DNA of 64,000 nt from Candidatus Pantoea gossypiicola (lineage in GTDB: Bacteria > Pseudomonadota > Gammaproteobacteria > Enterobacterales > Enterobacteriaceae). Within the stretch, counting starts at the first letter, position 1; every line of letters begins with the position of its first letter. Both the position numbers and the translations under genes were made by a program. The stretch spans positions 54,710 to 118,709 of the forward strand of contig NZ_VWVM01000017.1 of the NCBI RefSeq assembly GCF_008632075.1, in the 5' to 3' direction. Below are positions 20,654-30,107 of this stretch, piece by piece. The notes under the pieces were generated by a model. It was not told the DNA's origin. It was given only the letters and a program-made list of their open reading frames with translations, and made no database searches.

Positions 20654-21874
20654 ATGATGGGATTAGCCGGCAAAAAAATTCTTCTTGGCGTGAGCGGCGG
20701 TATCGCCGCTTATAAAGCACCTGAGCTGGTGCGTCGCCTGCGCGACCGCGGCGCTGATGTCCGCGTAATGATGACGGAGGGGGCAAAGGCCTTTATTACT
20801 CCGCTCAGCCTGCAGGCCGTTTCAGGCTATCCGGTGTTTGACGATCTGCTTGATCCGGCAGCGGAAGCCGCGATGGGTCATATTGAACTGGCAAAGTGGG
20901 CCGATCTGATTGTTTTGGCACCGGCCACTGCCGACCTGATTGCCCGTATAGCTGCCGGTATGGCAAACGATCTGGTGACCACGGCTGTATTAGCGACGGC
21001 CTCACCCGTGGCGGTGGTGCCCGCTATGAATCAGCAGATGTATCGTGCGGCGGTGACCCAGCACAACCTGCAAACGCTGCATGAGCGTGGCGTGTTGATC
21101 TGGGGGCCGGACAGCGGCAGCCAGGCCTGCGGAGACGTCGGGCCGGGACGGATGCTTGATCCGCTGGCGATTGTTGACCATGCGGTGCAGTGGGCTGCAC
21201 CCGTCAACGATTTGCAACATCTCAACATTATGATAACCGCCGGTCCAACCCGTGAGGCGCTGGACCCGGTACGCTACATCTCGAATCACAGCTCCGGAAA
21301 AATGGGCTTTGCGATTGCCGCCGCCGCTGCCAGGCGCGGCGCACAGGTAACGCTGGTCAGTGGTCCGGTCAGCCTGGCGGCGCCAGCGGGTGTGAGACGC
21401 GTTGATGTTACCAGTGCGCTGGAGATGCAGGCCGCCGTCATGAGCGAGATAGCTAAACAACATATTTTCATTGCAAGCGCAGCCGTGGCAGACTACCGGG
21501 CAGCCGATATTGCGGCCGATAAAATCAAGAAACAGGGCGGCGATGATAACGTCACGCTGAACCTGGTAAAGAATCCCGATATTGTTGCCGGGGTCGCCGC
21601 ACTTCAGGAAAACCGGCCATTTGTGGTTGGATTTGCTGCTGAAACACAGAATGTGGAAGAATACGCCCGGCAAAAACGGGTGCGCAAGAATCTGGACCTG
21701 ATCTGCGCTAACGATGTCGCTAAAGCCGGACAGGGATTTAATAGCGACACCAATGCTCTTCACCTTTTTTGGCAGGATGGAGAAAAACGCTTACCGCTCA
21801 GCGATAAGTCTCTCCTTGGCCAACAATTAATAGACGAGATTGTCAGCCGTTATGATGAAAAAAATAGACGTTAA
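20654..21874 (+). CDS. coaBC: Bifunctional phosphopantothenoylcysteine decarboxylase/synthetase
   Basis: Two consecutive steps of CoA synthesis in one protein: CoaB joins 4'-phosphopantothenate and cysteine with CTP, CoaC (FMN flavoprotein) decarboxylates the product. 406 residues, same as E. coli. The N-terminal flavin domain shows [10 protein letters not shown] and PAMNQQMY; the C-terminal synthetase has [20 protein letters not shown] and GFAAET. An upstream in-frame extension to 20519 exists, but ATG 20654 follows GAGG by 8 bases and gives the family length. dut starts inside its 3' end. Confidence 0.96.
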   Translation: MMGLAGKKILLGVSGGIAAYKAPELVRRLRDRGADVRVMMTEGAKAFITPLSLQAVSGYPVFDDLLDPAAEAAMGHIELAKWADLIVLAPATADLIARIAAGMANDLVTTAVLATASPVAVVPAMNQQMYRAAVTQHNLQTLHERGVLIWGPDSGSQACGDVGPGRMLDPLAIVDHAVQWAAPVNDLQHLNIMITAGPTREALDPVRYISNHSSGKMGFAIAAAAARRGAQVTLVSGPVSLAAPAGVRRVDVTSALEMQAAVMSEIAKQHIFIASAAVADYRAADIAADKIKKQGGDDNVTLNLVKNPDIVAGVAALQENRPFVVGFAAETQNVEEYARQKRVRKNLDLICANDVAKAGQGFNSDTNALHLFWQDGEKRLPLSDKSLLGQQLIDEIVSRYDEKNRR

Positions 21875-22310
21875 AATTCTGGATGCGCGTGTTGGCAAAG
21901 AGTTTCCATTGCCGACCTACGCCACTTCAGGTTCCGCTGGGTTAGATTTACGCGCCTGTATTGATGAGGTGCTCGACATCGCACCAGGCACAACAACGCT
22001 GGTCCCGACCGGACTGGCGATTCATATCGCCGACCCCGATCTGGCCGCTGTAATCCTGCCGCGCTCAGGCCTTGGCCATAAACACGGCATTGTACTGGGC
22101 AACCTGGTCGGGCTGATTGACTCCGACTATCAGGGACAACTGATGGTGTCGGTCTGGAATCGCGGCCAGGAAAGTTTCTCTCTGCAACCCGGCGATCGCA
22201 TGGCACAACTGGTCTTTGTACCGGTGGTACAGGCGGAATTTAACCTGGTCGACGATTTCGACGCCAGCCTGCGCGGCGAAGGCGGCTTCGGCCACTCAGG
22301 TCGCCAGTAA
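21855..22310 (+). CDS. dut: Deoxyuridine 5'-triphosphate nucleotidohydrolase
   Basis: Hydrolyses dUTP to dUMP, keeping uracil out of DNA and feeding thymidylate synthesis. 151 residues, trimeric all-beta family. The motifs are [36 protein letters not shown] and the glycine-rich C-terminal arm [10 protein letters not shown]. It overlaps the end of coaBC by 20 bases in another frame; tandem ATGs at 21852 and 21855 both serve, the second matching E. coli [10 protein letters not shown]. Confidence 0.96.
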   Translation: MKKIDVKILDARVGKEFPLPTYATSGSAGLDLRACIDEVLDIAPGTTTLVPTGLAIHIADPDLAAVILPRSGLGHKHGIVLGNLVGLIDSDYQGQLMVSVWNRGQESFSLQPGDRMAQLVFVPVVQAEFNLVDDFDASLRGEGGFGHSGRQ

Positions 22311-22429
22311 CCCGCATTACCGACTTTCACTTACGCCCGTTATTTTTCCTCATCGCCATGGGACGCGTTCCTGTGGCAGATGCGTAGGTGTTGCCTGTTT
22401 TTAGGTGAATTTCAGGGGTCTTTAAGGTC

Positions 22430-23026
22430 ATGGCAGAAAAAAAAGTCGCGAAGCGGAACCGTCGCGAAGAGATTTTGCAGGCGCTGGCACAGATGCTGGA
22501 GTCGGGTGATGGCAGTCAGCGCATTACCACCGCCAAACTGGCAGCCACGGTAGGCGTTTCCGAAGCGGCGTTGTATCGTCACTTCCCCAGTAAGACACGC
22601 ATGTTCGATAGCCTGATTGAGTTTATCGAAGACAGTCTGATTACCCGCATCAATCTGATCCTCAAAGATGAAAAAGAGACCATGACGCGCCTGCGTCTGA
22701 TCGTGCAACTGATTCTGGGATTTGGTGAGCGTAATCCGGGACTGACGCGCATCCTGACCGGTCATGCGCTGATGTTCGAGCAGGACCGGCTGCAGGGACG
22801 TATTAATCAACTGTTTGAGCGGATTGAAGTGCAGCTGCGACAGGTGATGCGTGAACGAAAAATGCGTGAGGGCGAAGCTTTTCAGGCTGATGAGGCGTTA
22901 CTGGCAAGCCAGCTGCTGGCTTTCTGTGAAGGTTTACTGTCGCGCTATGTCCGTTCTGAGTTTCGTTTCAGTCCTACTGCAGACTTTGAAGCTCGCTGGC
23001 CGCTGATTGCCGTACAGCTGGTGTAA
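22430..23026 (+). CDS. slmA: Nucleoid occlusion factor SlmA
   Basis: TetR-like DNA-binding protein that, bound to specific chromosomal sites, blocks FtsZ ring assembly over the nucleoid. 198 residues, same as E. coli. The helix-turn-helix lies at about residues 28-60 ([32 protein letters not shown]). The basic start [15 protein letters not shown] is typical. It is separated from dut by 119 bases and convergent with pyrE. Confidence 0.95.
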   Translation: MAEKKVAKRNRREEILQALAQMLESGDGSQRITTAKLAATVGVSEAALYRHFPSKTRMFDSLIEFIEDSLITRINLILKDEKETMTRLRLIVQLILGFGERNPGLTRILTGHALMFEQDRLQGRINQLFERIEVQLRQVMRERKMREGEAFQADEALLASQLLAFCEGLLSRYVRSEFRFSPTADFEARWPLIAVQLV

Positions 23027-23038
23027 AGAGTCAAAGAA

Positions 23039-23057
23039 GGCGGGCATCGCGCCCGCC
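23039..23057. terminator. Hairpin between slmA and pyrE
   Basis: GGCGGGC / GCCCGCC stem with a 5-base loop between the converging stops at 23026 and 23062, followed by TCTGTT on the plus strand. Probably a shared terminator. Confidence 0.6.
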
Positions 23058-23061
23058 TCTG

Positions 23062-23703
23062 TTAAATCCCGTATGCTTTCTGATAGGCACGAACCTGAGC
23101 CAGATGATCGGCCATCTCCGGCTTCTCTTCCAGCCAGCTAATCAGGTCGGCCAGTGTGATAATTGCGGTCACTTTGCAGCCATAATCACGTTCGACTTCC
23201 TGAATCGCCGACATCTCTCCACGTCCACGCTCCTGACGATCAAGCGACACCAGCACGCCTGCCAGGGTTGCGTTATGCGCACCGATAATATCCATCGACT
23301 CACGAATCGCTGTGCCTGCCGTGATCACATCGTCCACCAGCATCACTTTGCCCTGCAGCGGGCTGCCCACCAGCAAGCCACCTTCACCGTGATCTTTGGC
23401 TTCTTTGCGGTTGAAGCAGTAAGGCACATCGCGGTCATGATGATCCGCCAGCGCCACCGCCGTGGTGGTCGCAATCGGAATGCCTTTATAGGCCGGACCG
23501 AACAGCAGATCGAAGTCGACAGCGCCATCCACCAGCGCCTGCGCGTAGAAGCGTCCCAGCAGCGCTAAATCCCGTCCGCTGTTGAACAGACCGGCATTAA
23601 AGAAATAGGGGCTTTTACGCCCTGACTTCAAAGTGAACTCACCGAACTTCAGCACCTGCTTGTTCAGGGCGAATTCAATAAACTGACGCTGCCAGGCTTT
23701 CAT
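23062..23703 (-). CDS. pyrE: Orotate phosphoribosyltransferase
   Basis: Fifth step of pyrimidine synthesis: joins orotate and PRPP to orotidine monophosphate. 213 residues, same as E. coli. The PRPP-binding signature is [17 protein letters not shown], and [13 protein letters not shown] forms the active-site loop. It follows rph behind an intrinsic attenuator, so its expression should fall when UTP is plentiful. A GAGGAGTGA ribosome site precedes the ATG. Confidence 0.97.
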   Translation of the reverse strand: MKAWQRQFIEFALNKQVLKFGEFTLKSGRKSPYFFNAGLFNSGRDLALLGRFYAQALVDGAVDFDLLFGPAYKGIPIATTTAVALADHHDRDVPYCFNRKEAKDHGEGGLLVGSPLQGKVMLVDDVITAGTAIRESMDIIGAHNATLAGVLVSLDRQERGRGEMSAIQEVERDYGCKVTAIITLADLISWLEEKPEMADHLAQVRAYQKAYGI

Positions 23704-23726
23704 TTCTCACTCCTCAAATAAAGAAA

Positions 23727-23746
23727 AGGCGACCCTGAGGTCGCCT
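23727..23746 (-). promoter_or_regulatory. pyrE attenuator
   Basis: Between rph and pyrE, the minus strand has AGGCGACC / GGTCGCCT with a 4-base loop and then TTTTCTTTATTT, an intrinsic terminator. In E. coli, translation close behind RNA polymerase at the end of rph prevents this terminator when UTP is low. The spacing here (rph stop about 10 bases before the stem) fits the same mechanism. Confidence 0.85.
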
Positions 23747-23752
23747 GTTACA

Positions 23753-24469
23753 TCAATTTTCCAGCGCTGCTTTCTGCGCCTGAATCAATTCCTCAATGCC
23801 GCCGCGTGCCAGCGCCAATAGCGTCAGCAGCTCTTCATGGCTGAACGGTTCGCCCTCGGCAGTGCCCTGCACCTCGATCATGCGACCATCTTCCATCATC
23901 ACGACGTTCATGTCGGTTTCTGCCGCGGAGTCCTCAACGTACTCCAGATCGCACAGTGCTTCGCCTTTAACGATACCGACTGAAATCGCCGCGACCATGC
24001 CCTTCATCGGATTGGCTTTCAGCTTGCCGCTGGCTACCAGCTTGTTCAGCGCATCAGCCAGCGCCACACAGGCACCGGTGATTGAGGCGGTACGGGTGCC
24101 GCCATCGGCCTGGATCACGTCGCAGTCGAGCGTGATGGTAAATTCACCCAGCGCTTTAAGATCAACTGCGGCACGCAGTGAACGGGCGATCAGACGCTGA
24201 ATTTCCAGCGTACGACCACCCTGCTTGCCTTTTGCGGCTTCACGCGCCATACGACTGTGAGTAGAACGCGGCAGCATGCCATATTCAGCCGTGACCCAGC
24301 CCTGGCCCTGGCCTTTAAGGAAACGCGGAACCCCTTCGTCTACGGAGGCAGTGCAAAGCACTTTCGTTTCGCCGAATTCCACCAGAACGGAACCCTCTGC
24401 GTGTTTGGTGTAATTGCGGGTCAATGTGACTGGACGCACCTGTTGTGCGCTACGGCCTGCTGGACGCAT
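23753..24469 (-). CDS. rph: Ribonuclease PH
   Basis: Phosphate-dependent 3'-5' exoribonuclease that trims tRNA 3' ends; its translation also controls pyrE. 238 residues, full length, from [20 protein letters not shown] to [27 protein letters not shown] and [19 protein letters not shown] are core motifs. Unlike the frameshifted gene of E. coli K-12 MG1655, the frame is intact. The open frame runs on to 24949, but this ATG has the GGAGAAT site and conserved start. Confidence 0.96.
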   Translation of the reverse strand: MRPAGRSAQQVRPVTLTRNYTKHAEGSVLVEFGETKVLCTASVDEGVPRFLKGQGQGWVTAEYGMLPRSTHSRMAREAAKGKQGGRTLEIQRLIARSLRAAVDLKALGEFTITLDCDVIQADGGTRTASITGACVALADALNKLVASGKLKANPMKGMVAAISVGIVKGEALCDLEYVEDSAAETDMNVVMMEDGRMIEVQGTAEGEPFSHEELLTLLALARGGIEELIQAQKAALEN

Positions 24470-24503
24470 GGGTATTCTCCGGCTTGCTAATGATTGGCTG
24501 CGC

Positions 24504-24532
24504 ATTATACGGACTTCCTTGCCCGCTGTCTC
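24504..24532 (-). promoter_or_regulatory. Sigma-70 promoter of rph-pyrE
   Basis: On the minus strand GAGACA (24532-24527), 17-base spacer, TATAAT (24509-24504), about 35 bases before the rph start. Confidence 0.7.
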
Positions 24533-24619
24533 TTGCGCCGGTCTGGCGCAGGCATCAGATGAAATTCCCTGCCAGCTGTGGCTAAATGCGCTTTCCTTTC
24601 TCTCTGATAAAAAAGACAT

Positions 24620-25804
24620 ATGGCCGCCATTCTTCATTTCCTGCTGGCGCTGGTGGTGATTTTCGCCCTTGCGCTGCTGGTCAGTCATGACCGTAAACAG
24701 ATTCGCCTGCGCTTTATTGTTCAACTGATTGTGGCAGAAGCCGCGCTGGGCTGGTTCTTCCTTCACTCTGCCGGGGGGCTGGCGCTGGTCGGCTCGTTTG
24801 CGGGATTCTTTGAAACGCTGCTGGGCTTTGCCGCACAGGGTACAGAATTCGTGTTTGGCGGAATGAGCAAACAGGGGCTGGCATTTATTTTCCTTGGCGT
24901 ACTCTGCCCGATTGTCTTTATTTCCGCGTTGATCGGCATATTGCAGCACTGGCGCATCCTGCCGCTGCTGATCCGTATTTTCGGGACGCTGCTGTCGAAA
25001 ATTAATGGCATGGGCAAACTGGAGTCATTTAATGCCGTCAGCACGCTGATTCTGGGTCAGTCGGAAAACTTTATCGCCTATAAAGGGATTCTGGGTGATA
25101 TCCCGCCGCGCCGGCTCTACACCATGGCAGCGACTGCGATGTCCACCGTTTCGCTGTCGATTGTCGGTGCTTATATGTCGATGATTGAACCGAAGTATGT
25201 GGTTGCCGCACTGCTGCTTAACATGTTCAGCACCTTTATTATCCTGTCGATCATCAACCCGATGAAAAGCCAGGATGAGCAGCCTATCGCGCTGGAAAAG
25301 CTACATGAAGAGCAAAGCTTCTTTGAAATGCTGGGCGAGTACATCCTGGCTGGTTTCAAAGTGGCGATGATCATTCTGGCGATGCTGATTGGCTTTATCG
25401 CCCTGATTGCTGCCGTGAATGCCGTGTTTGCAGCGGTCTTTGGCTATAGCTTCCAGCAGTTGCTCGGCTACCTGTTCTATCCTCTGGCATGGCTGATCGG
25501 CATTCCCAAAGCGGATGCCCTGCAGGCGGCCAGCATCATGGCGACCAAGCTGGTGGCAAATGAGTTTGTGGCGATGATTGAGCTGCAGAAAGTTGCGGCG
25601 GGCATGAGCGCGCGCGGGCTGGGTATTCTGTCGGTGTTCCTGGTCTCCTTTGCTAACTTTGCCTCGATCGGCATTGTGGCGGGTGCCATAAAAGGCCTGA
25701 ACGAAAAACAGGGGAATGTGGTTTCCCGGTTTGGCTGGAAGCTGGTCTATGGCTCCACGCTGGTGAGCCTGCTCTCTGCGGCTTTTGCCGGTCTGTTTAT
25801 CTGA
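24620..25804 (+). CDS. nupC: Nucleoside permease NupC (concentrative nucleoside transporter)
   Basis: Proton-driven nucleoside importer of the CNT family in the inner membrane; 394 residues with many hydrophobic helices. [54 protein letters not shown] and [15 protein letters not shown] are the CNT core and agree closely with E. coli NupC, more than with its NupX or PsuT paralogues. In E. coli nupC lies elsewhere; here it is divergent from rph. ATG 24620 is used although no strong ribosome site precedes it. A terminator follows. Confidence 0.92.
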   Translation: MAAILHFLLALVVIFALALLVSHDRKQIRLRFIVQLIVAEAALGWFFLHSAGGLALVGSFAGFFETLLGFAAQGTEFVFGGMSKQGLAFIFLGVLCPIVFISALIGILQHWRILPLLIRIFGTLLSKINGMGKLESFNAVSTLILGQSENFIAYKGILGDIPPRRLYTMAATAMSTVSLSIVGAYMSMIEPKYVVAALLLNMFSTFIILSIINPMKSQDEQPIALEKLHEEQSFFEMLGEYILAGFKVAMIILAMLIGFIALIAAVNAVFAAVFGYSFQQLLGYLFYPLAWLIGIPKADALQAASIMATKLVANEFVAMIELQKVAAGMSARGLGILSVFLVSFANFASIGIVAGAIKGLNEKQGNVVSRFGWKLVYGSTLVSLLSAAFAGLFI

Positions 25805-25813
25805 CTATTCCGT

Positions 25814-25833
25814 GGGCGGCCTCGCTGCCGCCC
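25814..25833 (+). terminator. Terminator after nupC
   Basis: GGGCGGC / GCCGCCC stem with a 6-base loop, followed by GCTTTCG; located between the converging stops of nupC and the DUF3574 gene. Confidence 0.6.
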
Positions 25834-25842
25834 GCTTTCGTC

Positions 25843-26268
25843 CTAGAATCCGACGCAGACGGGTGCATCCACCCGCATCACCGACTCCTGAGCAAAGCGT
25901 TTCTTATAGAGGGTACGTAGCGCCTCAATATCCTGATTGGTGGCAGGGTCGATACCGTGGATCAGCATCAGCGCTTTACTGTTCTCCCGTGCCAGTTTGC
26001 CGTTCTCGCCCAGCCATTGCCCTTTAGCGTCATAAACCGACAGTCCCGCTTTGAAGCGTGGCGTAACCTCATTGTCCACAAAGTTCATCCAGTCAAGCGA
26101 ACTCACCCTGCCGCCGTCTGGCTTGCTTAGTCCAAACCACAGCGTGGTCTGCATCATCATGTCGCCACCCGCACAGATGGGTTGCGGTTTCGTGGGCGGC
26201 GCATGGCGCGTCTGGCAACCCGCCAGCAGCAGAGCCATCACAACAGGAAGGGCAATAACGCGTGACAT
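25843..26268 (-). CDS. DUF3574 domain lipoprotein
   Basis: A 141-residue protein with a lipoprotein signal: MSRVIALPVVMALLLAGC puts a lipobox LLAGC at residues 14-18, so the mature protein should be lipid-anchored. The rest (TTLWFGLSKPDGGRVSSLDWMNFVDNEVTPRF, then a C-terminal SVMRVDAPVCVGF) fits DUF3574, whose function is unknown. Two further Cys, one near residue 32 and one three residues from the end, could form a disulfide. It is alone between nupC and yicC. Confidence 0.8.
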   Translation of the reverse strand: MSRVIALPVVMALLLAGCQTRHAPPTKPQPICAGGDMMMQTTLWFGLSKPDGGRVSSLDWMNFVDNEVTPRFKAGLSVYDAKGQWLGENGKLARENSKALMLIHGIDPATNQDIEALRTLYKKRFAQESVMRVDAPVCVGF

Positions 26269-26423
26269 AGATCGGTCATCCTCACAAGGGGTCAGTGGTC
26301 ATCATAAGTGGCTCTCGCGGAAAGCGGAAATGGTTCGTTATTTTCCGGTGAGACGCTTATGCCTGTTATGCCGTGGCTCGCCTCGCTATACTTCACACAT
26401 CTTTCCGCAAATGAGTACCGCTT

Positions 26424-27287
26424 ATGATCCGCAGTATGACCGCTTATGCCCGCAGCGAAGCCAAAGGCGAATGGGGCAGCGCCGCCTGGGAGCTGCGTTC
26501 TGTTAACCAGCGTTATCTGGAAACCTACATCCGCCTGCCGGAACAGTTTCGTGGGCTGGAGCCGGTTATCCGCGAACGCATTCGCCAGCGTCTGACGCGC
26601 GGTAAAATTGAGTGCAACCTGCGTTTTGATGCCGACCCCAGCGCGCAGGGCGAGCTGATGCTCAACGAAACGCTGGCGAAACAGCTGGTGCAGGCGGCCA
26701 ACTGGGTGAAAATGCAGAGCGATGAAGGCGCGATTAATCCGCTGGATATTCTGCGCTGGCCCGGTGTGATGTCTGCACAGGAGCAGGATCTGGATGCCAT
26801 TAACACGCAGTTGTTGAAGGCGCTGGATAGTGCGCTGGATAATTTCATTGCAGCACGCGAAAGTGAAGGCACCGCACTGAAAGCGATGATTGAGCAGCGT
26901 CTGGAAGGGGTTTCGCAGGAAGTCAGCAAAGTGCGGGCGCAGATGCCTGAAGTCATCAAATGGCAGCGTGAGCGTCTGGTCGCCAAACTGGAAGATGCTG
27001 AAGTCCAGCTGGAAAACAATCGCCTGGAGCAGGAACTGGTGATGATGGCGCAGCGCGTTGACGTCTCCGAAGAGCTGGATCGTCTGGATGCGCACGTCAA
27101 AGAGACCTACAACATCCTGAAAAAGAAAGAAGCGGTTGGCCGTCGGCTCGATTTCATGATGCAGGAGTTCAATCGTGAATCGAATACGCTGGCATCGAAG
27201 TCGATCAACGCCGACATCACCACTTCTGCGATCGAACTGAAAGTGCTGATTGAACAGATGCGCGAGCAGATTCAGAATATCGAGTAA
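26424..27287 (+). CDS. yicC: YicC family endoribonuclease
   Basis: 287 residues, from MIRSMTAYARSEAKGEWG to IEQMREQIQNIE. The N-terminal YicC_N domain and the C-terminal DUF1732 domain (LDRLDAHVKETYNILKKKEAVGRRLDFMMQEFNRESNTLASKS) are full length. E. coli YicC is reported to be an RNase acting on the sRNA RyhB. Gene order rph-yicC is kept, though nupC and the DUF3574 gene are inserted between them. Confidence 0.95.
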   Translation: MIRSMTAYARSEAKGEWGSAAWELRSVNQRYLETYIRLPEQFRGLEPVIRERIRQRLTRGKIECNLRFDADPSAQGELMLNETLAKQLVQAANWVKMQSDEGAINPLDILRWPGVMSAQEQDLDAINTQLLKALDSALDNFIAARESEGTALKAMIEQRLEGVSQEVSKVRAQMPEVIKWQRERLVAKLEDAEVQLENNRLEQELVMMAQRVDVSEELDRLDAHVKETYNILKKKEAVGRRLDFMMQEFNRESNTLASKSINADITTSAIELKVLIEQMREQIQNIE

Positions 27288-27312
27288 CACCAGCCCGGCA
27301 GGTCAGTAATGA

Positions 27313-27330
27313 AGCGCCAGCGATGGCGCT
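27313..27330 (+). terminator. Terminator after yicC
   Basis: AGCGCCA / TGGCGCT stem with a GCGA loop and TTGTTCATTTTT after it, 26 bases past the yicC stop. Confidence 0.8.
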
Positions 27331-27651
27331 TTGTTCATTTTTCAGGCAAGCTACACTAGCTCATACGGCCTTTAATGGACGTGGCTGGCCTCAACATTAC
27401 GTAAAGATTAATAAATATTCATTTCCGGACTCTTCCTGAACGCCTGTCAGTCACACTTCGCTTTTCAGGTCTGTCTTTTTAATACCCTGAATTTAAAATA
27501 TTTTTTCTGTTGCGAACACTTTTTTGGCACCCGAAACGCTGGCTCCCTGAAACAGGTCAATCCTGTAGATTCCGCAGATTCTCTTTCTTTGAAGGCACTT
27601 TTTGATAAAGTGCTGGTCGAAATCAGTACAGCTGTAGCGCCTGGAGACTTT
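27331..27651 (+). other. Long AT-rich leader region before lpxP
   Basis: No gene is seen in this 320-base stretch. It is AT-rich with several possible -10 elements, for example TAAAAT near 27490, and it could hold a long 5' untranslated region. E. coli lpxP is induced by cold, and cold-shock messages often have long leaders; no specific element was identified here. Confidence 0.4.
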
Positions 27652-27723
27652 ATGGAAGTGTTCTTTATGCGATGCATCCATTTATCTCATGAAGGTTTTA
27701 ATGAAAAACACCGGAAAATTTAG
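27652..27723 (+). CDS. Possible upstream ORF (23 residues) overlapping lpxP start
   Basis: ATG 27652 is preceded by GGAG with a 6-base spacer, a better site than most genes have. It reads 23 codons (MEVFFMRCIHLSHEGFNEKH and three more) and stops at TAG 27721-27723, 23 bases inside lpxP in the +2 frame. Its translation would melt or cover the lpxP start, so it might be a regulatory leader peptide. It could also be chance: no homologue is known to me. Confidence 0.35.
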   Translation: MEVFFMRCIHLSHEGFNEKHRKI

Positions 27724-28624
27724 CAGCTCGCTGCTGCATCCGCGTTATTGGTTTACCTGGTTTGGTCTTAGTGTGCTGTGGCTCATCGTCCAGCTTCCCT
27801 ATCCTCTCCTTATGCGTCTCGGTGCTGGTGCGGGCAAAATTTCCCGCCATTTCCTGCAGCGCCGTGAGCGAATCACCCGCCGTAACATTGAGCTCTGCTT
27901 TCCTGGCATCAGTGAAGAAAAAACAGAACATATGATCGCCGGTAATTTTGCGTCGTTAGGCATGGCGCTGGCTGAAACCGGTATTGCCTGGTTCTGGTCT
28001 GACCGTGCGGTAAAACGTCTGTTTAAAGTGTCAGGTATGGATAATCTCCACGCTGCGCAGAATGAAAAGCGCGGTGTGATGCTGATTGGCGTGCATTTCA
28101 TGTCACTGGAGCTGGGCGGCCGCATCAGCGGTCTCTGTCAGCCGATGATGGCGATGTATCGCCCGCACAACAATCAGGCAATGGAATATGTGCAGACCAA
28201 AGGCCGGATGCGCTCGAACAAAGCGATGATTGACCGCCGCGATCTGCGCGGCATGGTTAACGCTCTGAAACAGGGTGAATCTGTCTGGTTTGCGCCGGAT
28301 CAGGATTACGGCCCGAAAGGCAGTACCTTTGCGCCGCTGTTTGCGGTAGAAAAAGCGGCCACCACCAACGGCACTTTTGTGCTGTCGCGTCTGGCGAAGC
28401 CGGCGATGGTGCCGATTATGCTGATCCGTAATGCAGATAATGATGGCTATCATCTGATCATTGAGCCATTGCTGGAAAATTATCCGCATACGGACGAGGC
28501 TGCAGCAGCAGCTTATATGAATAAAGTGATCGAGAATCAGATTCTGCGCGCACCGGAACAATACCTCTGGCTGCATCGCCGATTCAAAACCCGTCCGCCG
28601 GGTGAACAATCACTCTACGTCTGA
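27701..28624 (+). CDS. lpxP: Kdo2-lipid IVA palmitoleoyl acyltransferase
   Basis: Inner-membrane acyltransferase that in the cold adds palmitoleate in place of laurate to lipid A. 307 residues. LHPRYWFTWFGLSVLWLIVQLPYP includes the membrane anchor; H132-x4-E137 in HFMSLE is the catalytic pair, with MYRPHNN, RGRMRSNKAM-type and APDQDYG blocks. The sequence follows LpxP more than LpxL (for example QYLWLHRRFKTRPPGE). An earlier ATG at 27689 has no ribosome site, while ATG 27701 has AAGG 5 bases before it. Role in lipid A ties it functionally to the LPS cluster. Confidence 0.9.
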   Translation: MKNTGKFSSSLLHPRYWFTWFGLSVLWLIVQLPYPLLMRLGAGAGKISRHFLQRRERITRRNIELCFPGISEEKTEHMIAGNFASLGMALAETGIAWFWSDRAVKRLFKVSGMDNLHAAQNEKRGVMLIGVHFMSLELGGRISGLCQPMMAMYRPHNNQAMEYVQTKGRMRSNKAMIDRRDLRGMVNALKQGESVWFAPDQDYGPKGSTFAPLFAVEKAATTNGTFVLSRLAKPAMVPIMLIRNADNDGYHLIIEPLLENYPHTDEAAAAAYMNKVIENQILRAPEQYLWLHRRFKTRPPGEQSLYV

Positions 28625-28632
28625 GTAAGCAG

Positions 28633-28665
28633 ATAAAGCAGGCACCGCGCCTGCTTTATTTTTTT
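28633..28665 (+). terminator. Terminator after lpxP
   Basis: An 11-bp stem (28633-28643 with 28649-28659) and seven or more Ts directly after. Strong intrinsic terminator. Confidence 0.9.
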
Positions 28666-28829
28666 CATCTTTCTAAACCTATCGCCCTCTTCACCTGGTG
28701 AGGTGCTTTCTTGCTCTTTATCATTGTTTCTGTTTTTCAGCACTCGGGTTTGCATCCGGCAATCTGGCCTCAGCGAAAGAATTGAGAGAATATGAACCCT
28801 CTTATTCCGTCAATGGCCCGAGGATTTTT

Positions 28830-29972
28830 TTGGATACCAACAATGCCCAACAGTGGCAGAGGCCGCTGATTGATGACCGCCTTACGCCCTATATTGAAGT
28901 GGATGCAGAGCGCCTGGAGCAGAATCTGCAGCATATGCAGCGCAAAGCCAGTGCGGCAGGCGTCGCATTGCGTCCGCATATCAAAACACATAAAAGCGTC
29001 TGGATTGCTCAGCGTCAGCTTGAATATGGTGCTCAGGGCATCACGGTCTCTAAACCCAGCGAAGGTATCAGCTTTATTCAGGGTGGCGTTCGTGATCTGC
29101 TTTTAGCCTATCCGGTTGTGCAACCGCAAAGCGTGGCTGAATTGCTGCGTCACGCCGTGCTTCATCAGGCAAAACTTACCCTGATCGCGGACAGGCTGCA
29201 GGGTGTGGCAGCGATTGCGGATGCGTGGCAGCAACAACCAGACTGCGAGCTGGCGGTGGCGATTAAAGTGGATGTTGGATTACACCGCATTGGTGTTAAT
29301 CCTGATAGTGATGAAGCGGTGCTGATTGCTCAGGCGCTGCGGGACAGAGGCGTACGCTTTGCCGGATTAGTGTCGCATGCCGGCCACGCTTATGGTGCCG
29401 GTAATGCCGCGGCTATTGTTGATATTGCCAGGCAGGAAACGGTATTGATGCAGCAGCTTCAGACAAAACTGCAGGCGGCAGGATTTACTGACTGTCCGCT
29501 CTCTGTGGGTTCAACGCCTACGGCTCTGGCAGCCGACGTTGCGCCCTGCATCAGTGAAATCCGGCCCGGCAACTATGCACTGCTGGACCTTACCGCCTGT
29601 CGCCTCGGGCTAAGTCACGTCGAACAGCTGGCAATGAGCGTCATTACCCGAGTGGTAGCGGTAAACGATCATTTCGCGATTGTGGATGCCGGATCGAAAA
29701 TGTTGAGTTCAGATAAAGGGCCACACGGCACCAATGCCAGCGGCTTTGGTGTTGCAGCCGACGAAGCGGGCCACACGTATGAGGTGACAAAGTTATCTGA
29801 GGAGCATGGTTTTCTGCTTTATCAGGATTGCCGTCCTGAAGTCGGCACGCTGCTGCGTATCTTCCCGAATCACAGTTGCGCAGTGATGGCACAGTCGGAT
29901 GGCTTTGTTCTGCGTCGCGCCAGGGGGCATAGCGAAGAGCACGCAGTTTCTGCACGCGGCAATTTTATCTGA
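28830..29972 (+). CDS. D-threonine aldolase / D-serine dehydratase-like PLP enzyme
   Basis: Fold-type III PLP enzyme of the DSD1/D-threonine aldolase group. From this start it has 380 residues, the usual family length. The N-terminal alanine-racemase barrel opens with LTPYIEVDAERLEQNL; the PLP lysine is K52 in RPHIKTHK; KVDVGLHRIGV and VSHAGHAYG are barrel motifs. The C-terminal domain has the metal pair H348-x-C350 in FPNHSCAV. So it likely acts on D-hydroxyamino acids; the substrate is open. TTG 28830 is chosen because GAGGA stands 5 bases before it; the frame extends to GTG 28698, which would add a poor signal-like segment without a ribosome site. Not part of the E. coli yicC-yicG locus. 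Confidence 0.75.
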   Translation: MDTNNAQQWQRPLIDDRLTPYIEVDAERLEQNLQHMQRKASAAGVALRPHIKTHKSVWIAQRQLEYGAQGITVSKPSEGISFIQGGVRDLLLAYPVVQPQSVAELLRHAVLHQAKLTLIADRLQGVAAIADAWQQQPDCELAVAIKVDVGLHRIGVNPDSDEAVLIAQALRDRGVRFAGLVSHAGHAYGAGNAAAIVDIARQETVLMQQLQTKLQAAGFTDCPLSVGSTPTALAADVAPCISEIRPGNYALLDLTACRLGLSHVEQLAMSVITRVVAVNDHFAIVDAGSKMLSSDKGPHGTNASGFGVAADEAGHTYEVTKLSEEHGFLLYQDCRPEVGTLLRIFPNHSCAVMAQSDGFVLRRARGHSEEHAVSARGNFI

Positions 29973-29977
29973 GTCAG

Positions 29978-30006
29978 CGGCAGACAGCCTTATCCGTTGT
30001 CTGCCG
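29978..30006 (+). terminator. Terminator after the PLP enzyme
   Basis: CGGCAGACA / TGTCTGCCG stem with an 11-base loop and TTTGT after it, 6 bases past the stop. Confidence 0.7.
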
Positions 30007-30107
30007 TTTGTACGAAACCCTGCCAACACCACACTTCTGCTGTTACAACGTATTAACGAGCCGGACCCCATGCTTTAATGCTTTTTTAGCTTATTCCCGG
30101 AGGTTGT

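Noticed and set aside
26292..27290. 332-codon open frame on the minus strand opposite yicC
   Set aside because: It mirrors the codon structure of yicC, has no ribosome site and no recognisable domain; yicC itself is complete.
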